DNA from: an uncultured Eggerthella sp.
Lineage (GTDB): Bacteria; Actinomycetota; Coriobacteriia; Coriobacteriales; Eggerthellaceae
Direction of reading: 5' to 3'
Length of the DNA stretch: 6,286 nt
Assembly: GCA_902470405.1 (NCBI GenBank)
Contig: CABRGJ010000054.1
Span: forward strand, 1 to 6,286
A model generated the notes under the pieces. It had not been told where the DNA came from, did not search any database, and saw only the letters and a program-made list of their open reading frames with translations. Both the position numbers and the translations under genes were made by a program. This document shows positions 1 to 6,286 of this stretch, piece after piece; positions within the stretch are counted from its first letter, which is position 1, and every line of letters starts with the position of its first letter.

Positions 1-1014
1 GTTTTCAGGCGTGCAGACCGTACGGAAAAGCGGGCATTGGTCCGGTGCCATGATGCCACGCAGCACATCGCCACAGCGACAGCCCTTCGGATTCTGCGTC
101 GGTTCTACCTGCGGAGCAAAACGCTTCACTGCATCAAACTGCTCGAATTCCTTACGAATGGCATAACCCGAACCCGGAATGATGCCGAGTCCTCGCCATG
201 TCGCATCGACCGTATCGAATACTTCATCGATAGCAGCCAGCGCAACTGGATTGCCTTCACGCATGACGCCGCGTGAATAAGCGATCTCGATCTCGGCACG
301 ACCTTCATGCAGCTGACGCATGATCATAGCCACGCCCTGCAGCACATCAACTGGCTCAAATCCGGTCACGACCCCGGGAATGCCATATTTCTCGGCCAGG
401 AATTCATAGGGCTTCGTACCGATGATAGTACTAACGTGGCCTGGCAAGATGAGCGCGTCGATCTTCAATTCTGGATCGGAAACGATCACATCGAGCGCAT
501 TGGGCATGTTCTTATGAGCAACGAACACGGAAAAGTTGGTAAGGCCCATCTCCTTGGCGCGTTTGATAGCCATGGCCACCAGCGGCGTGGTGGTCTCGAA
601 ACCAACGCCCACGAATACGATCTCTTTATCGGGGTTGTCTTGTGCGAGCTTGAGCGCATCGAGCGGCGAATAGACGATGTTGATCGAACGACCTTCTGCC
701 TGTTCTTTGAGTAAGCTTGAGGTCGATCCAGGCACACGCGTCATATCGCCGAACGTAGCGATCATGACATTGGGAACGCGTGAGAGCGCGATGACCGTAT
801 CGATGTCCTCATTAGCGGTAACGCACACCGGACAACCAGGACCAGAGACGAGCCGTGTATCACCCGGCATCATGGAGCGCAGACCGTTGCGCGCAATAGC
901 GACCGTATGAGTGCCGCACACTTCCATGAGCGTAGCCTTCTCGGGCGCCCATGCCTCGATGGAATGGACCAGACCTTTAGCGAGCGCCGGGTCTTTGAAA
1001 ACCGACAGATCCAT
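1..1014 (-). CDS. hypD: Hydrogenase maturation protein HypD, 3' end cut by window
   Basis: HypD is the cytoplasmic [4Fe-4S] protein that, with HypC, holds the iron atom while its CN and CO ligands are attached during [NiFe]-hydrogenase assembly. The minus strand is open for 338 codons from the ATG at 1014..1012 to the window edge, with no stop. Family signatures are visible: EVCGTHT (residues 31-37, Cys33), GPGCPVC (58-64, Cys61 and Cys64), GFETTTP (138-144), LPGHVSTIIG (190-199) and the C-terminal cluster region GCRCGDVL (311-318), followed by CPLF (Cys327) and CTPEN (Cys334). The family is usually about 360 residues, so only some 20-30 residues are missing, probably including the last cluster Cys. 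The start lies 3 nt after the hypC stop and no clear Shine-Dalgarno precedes it, so translation probably depends on ribosomes finishing hypC. Identification is secure from the motifs. Confidence 0.97.
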   Translation of the reverse strand, partial: MDLSVFKDPALAKGLVHSIEAWAPEKATLMEVCGTHTVAIARNGLRSMMPGDTRLVSGPGCPVCVTANEDIDTVIALSRVPNVMIATFGDMTRVPGSTSSLLKEQAEGRSINIVYSPLDALKLAQDNPDKEIVFVGVGFETTTPLVAMAIKRAKEMGLTNFSVFVAHKNMPNALDVIVSDPELKIDALILPGHVSTIIGTKPYEFLAEKYGIPGVVTGFEPVDVLQGVAMIMRQLHEGRAEIEIAYSRGVMREGNPVALAAIDEVFDTVDATWRGLGIIPGSGYAIRKEFEQFDAVKRFAPQVEPTQNPKGCRCGDVLRGIMAPDQCPLFRTVCTPEN

Positions 1015-1017
1015 GAT

Positions 1018-1254
1018 CTAGACCGCTTCGAGATCGGCAAGTTCGGGGAATTGCTTGATGAGATCGAGCGTCTCTTGGGCAAATTGCTCGTCCACCACTT
1101 CGATGGCAAAACCTGCGTGGACCAGCACAAAGCTGCCAACTTCTGCCTGCGGGGTCAGGTCGAGCGAGATCTCGCGTGTCACACCTAAGATATCGACCGT
1201 AGCAAGCTTGTTATCGTTGATCTCTCTTACCTGAGCTGGAATTGCCAAGCACAT
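1018..1254 (-). CDS. hypC: Hydrogenase maturation chaperone HypC
   Basis: HypC is a small cytoplasmic chaperone that binds HypD to form the site where the Fe(CN)2CO group is built, then delivers it to the hydrogenase large-subunit precursor. The protein is 78 residues, a normal length. It opens with MCLAIPAQV: Cys2, exposed after Met removal, is the essential iron-binding residue. The family pattern LVHAGFAIEVVDE follows at 44-56, with the conserved His46. The start is placed at 1254 and not at the in-frame ATG at 1272, because the family always begins MCLAIP and the strong ribosome site GAGGGAGGG (1270..1262) sits right for 1254 but would overlap a start at 1272. The ATG is 1 nt after the hypF stop and the TAG stop is 3 nt before hypD. 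HypC has a paralog family (HybG), but a single copy beside hypD and hypF supports HypC. Confidence 0.97.
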   Translation of the reverse strand: MCLAIPAQVREINDNKLATVDILGVTREISLDLTPQAEVGSFVLVHAGFAIEVVDEQFAQETLDLIKQFPELADLEAV

Positions 1255-1255
1255 A

Positions 1256-3781
1256 CTATCGCCCTCCCTCATTCGAGTGCAATCCTATCACAGCCTGACC
1301 GTAGGAGACCGAAGCATCGTTAGGCGGCAGCTCTCGGTTGAGAGCAATGGTAAACCCAGCTTCCTGCAATTCATATAAAGCACGCTCCATGAGGTAGCGG
1401 TTCATGAAAACTCCACCTGAAAGCGTGACGATATTGATGTCGTAGAGCGCGCGAACCGTTTCGGCTGCGGTCAGAATGGCTCGTACGACCGCCTCATGGA
1501 AGCGACGAGCGATGATGGCCTTGTCAACCCCTGCCTCAAGGTCGTCGAGCAGCGCTTCAAACACAGAGGCGGGATCGAATAGGAGCACCGAGGTGTCCTG
1601 AGCCGTGCTCTGCTCGGTAGCGGTGTTCTTGATAAGGCCGAACTGATAGCGCTCGCGTGCATCAAGTTCACCTATTGGATCCACGGCTTCTAGCGCAAAC
1701 GACGATGTTGCCCGCTCGGCTTGGGCAAGGAGCGTTCTTAGCTCAGCAGCAGCGTTAGGACCTAGACCTTTTGTGATCTCTGCCTCGAGCAGGATCGCAC
1801 CTTCTCCCTCGTAACGCGGCTCACTACAGATGCCCAAGAGCGCCGAAGCGGCATCGAAAAGCCTACCTATCGAGGAGGTGAAGGGAGTATTGATACCGCC
1901 TTCGATCATCTTGGTCATGAGCTGCGTCTCTTGCTGCCTGTCTGCAAAGAAAGCCTGCGCGAACGGATGATCGAGCAGATCGAACGCCCACAGAACGCCG
2001 TACGCACAACGCTCCGTATGATGGATCGCTTGCGCACCACCCGGCAAGGGGAAATAAGCAACGTTGGCGAAGCGCTCGAACGCAGTGAGATTCGAGAGCA
2101 GCACTTCGCCGCCCCAGATCGCACCGTCGACACCATAGCCCGTACCATCGAACGCGATACCGCAAACAGGACCTTCGAGCTCATTTTCTGCCATAGCCGC
2201 AACCACATGGGCATGATGATGTTGCGTCTCGATGAGCGGCAGGTCTCGTTCGCGGGCTTGAGTACGCGCCCATTTGCTGAGCACATATTCTGGATGCAGA
2301 TCACATACGAGCTTTTCAGGCTCGAGATGGAAGAGTTTTTTGTACAGATCCTTCGTCTCGAGCCAGACATCGAACGAAGCCACGTGCTCCATATCTCCCA
2401 AATGCTGCGAGACGAACGCCTCGTCGGCACGTGTGAGCGTGAAGGTGTTCTTGAGCTCGGATCCGACCGCAAGCAACTGCGGTGCTTCCTCACCCAGCTC
2501 ATGTGCGACCGCTGGAAGCTTGAGTGGAGAGGGAGCAAATCCACGCGCACGACGAATGATCTGCACAACAGGTTCGCCATCGAGCGGTTCGAGCACACGC
2601 ACGACCGAATCGTCAAAGCGCTCGATGATAGAGCGATTGTTTACCAAAAACGCATCCGCGATGCCCGCAAGCTTTTGGAAGGCCTCATGTTCTTCGATAA
2701 CGATAGGCTCATCATGGACATTACCCGATGTCATGACGAGCAAGCCATCGAATGCGCGCAAGAGCAGATGTTGAATAGGTGTTGCAGGAAGCATGATGCC
2801 AACCTCGGGCAGATCGTCCGTAAGATCGAGCGGCAACACAACACCCAGCTTCTTGCGCAACAATACAATAGGGCGAGCGCTCGATTCGAGCTGCCTCGCT
2901 TCTACATCGCTGACCTGCGCATATTCGCGTGCTTGTTCGAGCGATGCCGCCATGACCGCAAACGCCTTACCATAACGATGCTTGCGCTCGCGCAAGGTGG
3001 AGAGCGCCGTCGGATTCAGCGCATCGCACACCAGGTGATAGCCCCCTAAGCCTTTCACCGCAACGATCTTGCCAGCTTTCAGCATGGCCACACACTCATC
3101 GATGAACTCGTCGGAGTCCGCCGAAGTGAAAGCCCATTCGACATCATCCATCATCAAAGACTCGACCTCGTGAGAGAGCATGCCTTCTACGTCGATCCAG
3201 CCCAATCGTGGGCCGCAATTAAAGCACGCATTCGGCTGCGCATGAAAGCGGCGATCCGTTGGGTCGTCATATTCAGCTTGACAGGGTTCATCCATGGTGA
3301 ACTCCTTCATCGAAGTGTTGGCACGATCGTAGGGCAGTTCGTCGATGATGGTAAAGCGTGGGCCACAATTCGTGCAGTTGATGAATGGATAATGGTAGCG
3401 ACGATCCTTAGGATCGAAGAGCTCGCGCACGCATGCATCGCAGGTGGCAAGATCGGGCGAAACAAGCGTGGTCTGATTCGCCTCCGCGTCGTCTGAAAAG
3501 CGGATCTCAAACGCATCAAAGCCTTCGAGCGGCGCCTCATGAAGTTCGAGTTCTTTCACATTCGCTGCCTCAGGCGCATCCTCGACCAGCTTGATCGCAA
3601 ACAGGTCGAGCGCTCGTTCAGTGCCCTCAACATGGATGGTCACTCCATCGAGAGCATTCAAGACCCAACCAGCTAACCCGAATTCTTGGGCACAACGATA
3701 GACAAAGGGCCGAAAGCCGACCCCTTGCACAACTCCTTTGACCTGTATGTCTAATGCTTCACGCTTCTCGTTGTTTTCCAT
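1256..3781 (-). CDS. hypF: Carbamoyltransferase HypF
   Basis: HypF uses carbamoyl phosphate and ATP to make carbamoyl-adenylate and passes the carbamoyl group to the HypE C-terminal Cys, the source of hydrogenase cyanide ligands. The domains run in family order. An acylphosphatase domain (about 10-97) has VQGVGFRPFVYR with Arg24 and Asn42. A double zinc-finger region spans 114-189. A YrdC-like domain (about 226-415) has KGLGGYHLVCDA, TSGN (351-354) and RRARGFAP. A Kae1-like domain (about 434-835) has DLHPEY (494-499), HHHAH (521-525), FDGTGYG (544-550), LSGGVFMNR (787-795) and NDAS (821-824). At 841 residues it is longer than the usual ~750. The excess appears to lie before YrdC and in a variable stretch around 670-745. 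Asp164 replaces the first Cys of zinc finger 2. GGAG (3793..3790), inside the end of pgi and 8 nt before the ATG, sets the start. It ends in TAG, 1 nt before hypC. Confidence 0.98.
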   Translation of the reverse strand: MENNEKREALDIQVKGVVQGVGFRPFVYRCAQEFGLAGWVLNALDGVTIHVEGTERALDLFAIKLVEDAPEAANVKELELHEAPLEGFDAFEIRFSDDAEANQTTLVSPDLATCDACVRELFDPKDRRYHYPFINCTNCGPRFTIIDELPYDRANTSMKEFTMDEPCQAEYDDPTDRRFHAQPNACFNCGPRLGWIDVEGMLSHEVESLMMDDVEWAFTSADSDEFIDECVAMLKAGKIVAVKGLGGYHLVCDALNPTALSTLRERKHRYGKAFAVMAASLEQAREYAQVSDVEARQLESSARPIVLLRKKLGVVLPLDLTDDLPEVGIMLPATPIQHLLLRAFDGLLVMTSGNVHDEPIVIEEHEAFQKLAGIADAFLVNNRSIIERFDDSVVRVLEPLDGEPVVQIIRRARGFAPSPLKLPAVAHELGEEAPQLLAVGSELKNTFTLTRADEAFVSQHLGDMEHVASFDVWLETKDLYKKLFHLEPEKLVCDLHPEYVLSKWARTQARERDLPLIETQHHHAHVVAAMAENELEGPVCGIAFDGTGYGVDGAIWGGEVLLSNLTAFERFANVAYFPLPGGAQAIHHTERCAYGVLWAFDLLDHPFAQAFFADRQQETQLMTKMIEGGINTPFTSSIGRLFDAASALLGICSEPRYEGEGAILLEAEITKGLGPNAAAELRTLLAQAERATSSFALEAVDPIGELDARERYQFGLIKNTATEQSTAQDTSVLLFDPASVFEALLDDLEAGVDKAIIARRFHEAVVRAILTAAETVRALYDINIVTLSGGVFMNRYLMERALYELQEAGFTIALNRELPPNDASVSYGQAVIGLHSNEGGR
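1262..1270 (-). promoter_or_regulatory. Strong ribosome binding site of hypC, inside hypF
   Basis: GAGGGAGGG lies 8 nt (from its GGAGG core) before the hypC ATG at 1254 and is encoded by the last HypF codons (Glu-Gly-Gly). It decides the hypC start. The alternative in-frame ATG at 1272 overlaps it and has no such site. A strong site here would let HypC be made in excess over HypF. Confidence 0.85.
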
Positions 3782-3786
3782 GAGCG

Positions 3787-5508
3787 TTACTCCGCAACTC
3801 GTTCGACCACATGACGTAAAACCTTCGAAAGCAAACGCAACGTTACTGAAGAATTATTGGGCAAGTGAATATGCACACATCGCCTTCCGCGTTCAGAGAG
3901 AATGGCGAAATCTCCCATGGCCTGCGCTTTTTCAAGCTGACCGAGGCTTTGCGCTTTGGCATTGCTCACCTTGATATCGCGCGGTTCATTCGCAGAGAGA
4001 ACAAGAAAGACGCCGTTGTTCTGGCCTCCCTTATGAAGCTGACCGGTGGAATGCAGATAACGCGGACCGATCTCCAAACACGATGGCACGCCATATTTTT
4101 CAGCGACACAGTGACGGATCTCTTCGAGTGCCTCGCGACGACCTTCGCCTGTGAACGGCAAAAAGGCGTTGAGCGAGAAATAATCGCCCGGCTCAATATT
4201 GCGGCATAACACGCTGAGCGCACCCGATACTGTTTCTTCAAGCATTTCTTCAGAGAGCGCCTCTGAGACGTAGACTTCGATATCACCGATCGACACACCA
4301 GCAAGTCCGCTTTGTATGAAACTGGGGGTCTCGCCGCCCTCTTTCAAGATGCGCAATACCTCCGTCTTGGCTACCTGAACATCGGGCTGATCGAAGGGGC
4401 AAATCTTCATCAGGTGGCCCACCATAGCAATGGCGTATTCCCACATGACAAAATGCCCTGCAAGATCGATGACGTTCTCGACCTTGAAAGTGATCTTGGG
4501 AATATCTTGGCTCAAGTACTCAAGCGATTGGAAATAGTTCGCGCGTTCATCCCAAAGGTCGGTCTTGGTCTCATACACCACGACCGTACGATCTTTGGCA
4601 TCTTCGGAGAGCGTGAGCGAATCGGTTTCGATGTTAGGGAGGATGCCTTGACCTTCCTTGCCCAAGCTCTCTGCGACCAACTGCTCGATCCAAAGACCCA
4701 GAACACGACCACGTTTGGGTGAGAGGAACGAGAACTTATTGCGTCCATCCACGTAGTTGTCGTAAAGAAATGACGCGAGCACAAGCGCTGGATTATCTAT
4801 GCTGTCGGTGCTGCAAAGCTCTTCAGCCTGAGCTGCGCTCTTCATGAGCGCATTGAGGTTGATGCCCGCTAAAGCAGCTGGCAAGAGGCCGAACACGGAA
4901 AGCGCCGAATAGCGGCCGCCAACGCTCGGTTCGCCCGAAAAGACACGCAACCAGCCTTCTTCCTTGGCACGCTTCTCAAGGTCGGAACCAGGATCAGTGA
5001 TAGCGACCAGATGATTGTAGACCTCTTCCTCGGAAAGTTGCTCACGCATGATTTCGAGCACTGCTTGCATGATGGTATGCGGCTCGATAGTTCCACCCGA
5101 CTTGGAAGAATGGATGATAAGCGTAGTGCGAGGATCGCATTCCGACATGATGGCTCGCACACGCACGGGCGAAACCGAGTCGATGGTCTTGAATGAGATG
5201 AGCGATGAATCCGCTTTGTTGTACTTCGTCATGGTCATGGGAGCCTGGGTCGAACCACCCTGGCCAACCAACACAACCGTCTTGAGGCCGCGCGCGATGA
5301 GCGCATCGGCAAAGTTCTGGATCTCTACAAGAGGTAGCGGGGGTTCGCTTGCGAGCGTAGTCCAACCCATGAAATCACGTGCGAAGAGCTGCGCGTTTTC
5401 AGAGAAATCGTAAAGCTTGCTATCCTTGTCACGCACACGACTTGCTACGTTGTTGTCGATGAGCACCTGAGCGGAGGCGCCTGGTGCGCCTGCTTCAAAA
5501 TTGATCAT
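3787..5508 (-). CDS. pgi: Glucose-6-phosphate isomerase, stand-alone, TAL-PGI fusion type
   Basis: This is predicted to interconvert glucose 6-phosphate and fructose 6-phosphate in the cytoplasm (glycolysis/gluconeogenesis). The protein has 573 residues and the two-SIS-domain plan of PGI. Visible motifs are GQGGSTQAP (82-90), the sugar-phosphate loop SSKSGGTIEP (134-143), GGRYSALSVFG (197-207, Arg199), GKEGQG (283-288, Glu285 the likely catalytic base), PFDQPDVQ (371-378) and HSTGQLHKGG (486-495, His492 and Lys493). PFDQPDVQ, HSTGQLHKGG and the N-terminal segment around VASRVRDKDSKLY (21-33) are typical of the PGI half of bifunctional transaldolase/PGI proteins, but no transaldolase domain precedes it. 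An in-frame TAG at 5517..5515 rules out an earlier start. A short AGGA (5516..5513) lies 4 nt before the ATG. It ends in TAA 5 nt before hypF and carries the hypF ribosome site. Family membership is sure. Strict glucose-6-phosphate specificity is inferred. Confidence 0.93.
   Translation of the reverse strand: MINFEAGAPGASAQVLIDNNVASRVRDKDSKLYDFSENAQLFARDFMGWTTLASEPPLPLVEIQNFADALIARGLKTVVLVGQGGSTQAPMTMTKYNKADSSLISFKTIDSVSPVRVRAIMSECDPRTTLIIHSSKSGGTIEPHTIMQAVLEIMREQLSEEEVYNHLVAITDPGSDLEKRAKEEGWLRVFSGEPSVGGRYSALSVFGLLPAALAGINLNALMKSAAQAEELCSTDSIDNPALVLASFLYDNYVDGRNKFSFLSPKRGRVLGLWIEQLVAESLGKEGQGILPNIETDSLTLSEDAKDRTVVVYETKTDLWDERANYFQSLEYLSQDIPKITFKVENVIDLAGHFVMWEYAIAMVGHLMKICPFDQPDVQVAKTEVLRILKEGGETPSFIQSGLAGVSIGDIEVYVSEALSEEMLEETVSGALSVLCRNIEPGDYFSLNAFLPFTGEGRREALEEIRHCVAEKYGVPSCLEIGPRYLHSTGQLHKGGQNNGVFLVLSANEPRDIKVSNAKAQSLGQLEKAQAMGDFAILSERGRRCVHIHLPNNSSVTLRLLSKVLRHVVERVAE
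3790..3793 (-). promoter_or_regulatory. Ribosome binding site of hypF, inside the end of pgi
   Basis: GGAG sits 8 nt before the hypF ATG (3781) and overlaps the last codons and stop of pgi (GCG GAG TAA). This implies that hypF is translated from the pgi transcript and probably coupled to pgi termination. There is no room for a promoter in the 5-nt gap. Confidence 0.75.
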
Positions 5509-5512
5509 ACAT

Positions 5513-5516
5513 TCCT
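5513..5516 (-). promoter_or_regulatory. Short ribosome binding site of pgi
   Basis: AGGA lies only 4 nt before the pgi ATG at 5508, closer than the usual 5-9 nt. The in-frame TAG at 5517..5515 overlaps it, so the ATG at 5508 is the first possible start. A second ATG at 5512..5510 lies in another frame. Confidence 0.5.
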
Positions 5517-5555
5517 ACTTCGATCGTCGCTTCAGCTTGCCCCATTTTACCGAAG

Positions 5556-5571
5556 AGCGTGCGAGCACGCT
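5556..5571 (-). other. Inverted repeat (hairpin) at the mrp stop codon
   Basis: AGCGTGCTCGCACGCT is a perfect inverted repeat: seven bases per arm around a 2-nt centre, in practice about a 6-bp GC-rich stem with a 4-nt loop. It starts within the mrp TAG and lies in the 61-nt mrp/pgi gap. No U-run follows on either strand, so it does not look like a standard intrinsic terminator. It might protect the mrp 3' end or weaken read-through into pgi. The repeat is certain; its role is not. Confidence 0.45.
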
Positions 5572-6286
5572 ATGCAATTGCAGCTACGATGTCTTTCAGC
5601 CACGAAGAATCCACCTTATCGATCTGCCCCGCATCACAATGCGCAGCGATAGTGGGATCGGTCGGGATCTGCGCCGTTGCAGCAATATCATATTCTTGCG
5701 CCAAGACGTCCACCTGGCTTTCACCAAAGATGAAGTGCTTTTCGTTGCAGGTGGGGCATACGAAATAGGCCATGTTCTCGACGAGGCCCACCACCGGGAT
5801 CTCGAGCGATCCCGCCATCTTCACCGCTTTCGCCACGATCATGCCCACCAGCTCCTGAGGAGAGGTGACCACCACGATGCCATCGACCGGCAGCGACTGG
5901 AAGACCGTAAGAGGAACATCGCCTGTTCCAGGAGGCATATCGACGAACAGATAGTCTATATCGCCCCACACCACATCGCTCCAGAACTGCTTGACCACGC
6001 CAGCGATCATCGGACCGCGCCAAACGACCGGATCGGTCACATCATCCAAGAGGAGGTTGGTCGAGACCACCTTCGTGCCATTCGCAGCAACTGAAGGAAG
6101 TAGACCATCGGGACTACCCACCGCCTTGCCTTCAATACCGAACATGCGAGGAATGGACGGGCCTGTGATATCCGCATCAAGAATGCCAACGCGCTTACCC
6201 TGCTTCGCGAACGCAGATGCAAGCAGTGAGGTGACGAGCGACTTGCCCACGCCGCCTTTACCGGACACAATGCCGATCACCTTCTT
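5570..6286 (-). CDS. mrp: Mrp/NBP35-family P-loop ATPase (Fe-S carrier), 5' end cut by window
   Basis: Proteins of this family are cytoplasmic ATPases that bind and transfer Fe-S clusters to apoproteins. The visible 238 residues open with KKVIGIVSGKGGVGKS, the deviant Walker A of the MinD/Mrp class (SGKGGVGKS at 8-16). DADITGPSIPRMFG (37-50), the Mrp-type DMPPGTGDVPLT (116-127), SPQELVGMIVAKAV (142-155) and GLVENMAYFVCPTC (167-180) follow; Cys177-x2-Cys180 is the bridging cluster site. The GTG at 6280..6278 encodes Val inside the conserved strand and is not the start. The open frame continues past the window edge, and a short N-terminal stretch is missing. The stop is TAG at 5572..5570. The CPTC motif separates it from MinD and ParA. 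It could service Fe-S proteins such as HypD or a hydrogenase, but the sequence does not show its clients. Confidence 0.95.
   Translation of the reverse strand, partial: KKVIGIVSGKGGVGKSLVTSLLASAFAKQGKRVGILDADITGPSIPRMFGIEGKAVGSPDGLLPSVAANGTKVVSTNLLLDDVTDPVVWRGPMIAGVVKQFWSDVVWGDIDYLFVDMPPGTGDVPLTVFQSLPVDGIVVVTSPQELVGMIVAKAVKMAGSLEIPVVGLVENMAYFVCPTCNEKHFIFGESQVDVLAQEYDIAATAQIPTDPTIAAHCDAGQIDKVDSSWLKDIVAAIA

Noticed and set aside
307..714. Plus-strand open frame of 135 codons at the left end
   Set aside because: It is antisense to hypD, whose motifs are continuous on the minus strand across the whole region.
1018..1272. Longer hypC starting at the ATG at 1272
   Set aside because: That start would add MREGDS before the invariant MCLAIP and remove the free N-terminal Cys, and the strong ribosome site overlaps it.
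1931..3049. Long plus-strand open frame (372 codons) opposite hypF
   Set aside because: It lies entirely within the motif-rich hypF gene. The frame is kept open by hypF codon bias, the translation is Arg-rich with no recognisable domain, and there is no ribosome site of note.
5544..5577. Promoter for pgi (TTGCAT at 5577..5572, TAAAAT at 5549..5544)
   Set aside because: The spacing is 22 nt, too long for a standard sigma-70 promoter, and the -35 match is poor.
5501..6094. Plus-strand open frame of 197 codons opposite mrp and the mrp/pgi gap
   Set aside because: Its translation is low-complexity in style (His/Arg/Asp-rich) and it overlaps the clear Mrp coding frame, so it is a shadow.
6278..6280. 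GTG at 6280 as the start of mrp
   Set aside because: It encodes Val in the beta strand leading into Walker A. The frame continues upstream to the window edge (Lys-Lys), as expected for an N-terminally cut Mrp.
1..6286. CRISPR, tRNA, insertion sequence, attachment site or riboswitch
   Set aside because: Coding genes fill nearly the whole window, and no direct-repeat array, cloverleaf, transposase motif or leader long enough for a riboswitch was seen.

Overview
The window holds five genes on one strand (minus), packed end to end: the transcript order is mrp -> pgi -> hypF -> hypC -> hypD. Both outer genes run off the window (mrp lacks its start, hypD lacks its 3' end). There is essentially no free intergenic DNA. 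The gaps are 61 nt (mrp/pgi), 5 nt (pgi/hypF), 1 nt (hypF/hypC) and 3 nt (hypC/hypD), so at least pgi-hypF-hypC-hypD reads as one transcription unit. No tRNA, rRNA, CRISPR array, mobile element or repeat array was seen.

The 3' half (3781 to 1 on the minus strand) is a [NiFe]-hydrogenase maturation cluster. HypF makes the carbamoyl-adenylate that is the source of the CN ligands. HypC and HypD form the scaffold on which the Fe(CN)2CO unit is built. HypE, the partner that takes the carbamoyl group from HypF, is not in the window and could follow hypD. HypA and HypB are also absent. Upstream, and translationally coupled to hypF, is a 573-residue glucose-6-phosphate isomerase. It is of the kind usually seen as the C-terminal half of transaldolase/PGI fusion proteins, but here it stands alone. 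Upstream of that is an Mrp/NBP35-type P-loop ATPase with a C-terminal CxxC, a predicted Fe-S cluster carrier.

The organism is probably an anaerobic bacterium with a [NiFe]-hydrogenase. The moderately GC-rich codon use and the look of the HypC, HypF and PGI proteins recall Coriobacteriia (Eggerthellaceae/Slackia-like Actinomycetota). That placement comes from remembered family resemblance, not a search, and is tentative.

I see no wholly new system. The points most worth a second look are four: a HypF whose second zinc finger has Asp in place of its first Cys, in otherwise exact spacing; a stand-alone PGI of the TAL-PGI fusion type; the coupling of that glycolytic gene to hydrogenase maturation genes; and hypC and hypD lying in the same frame, separated by a single TAG.
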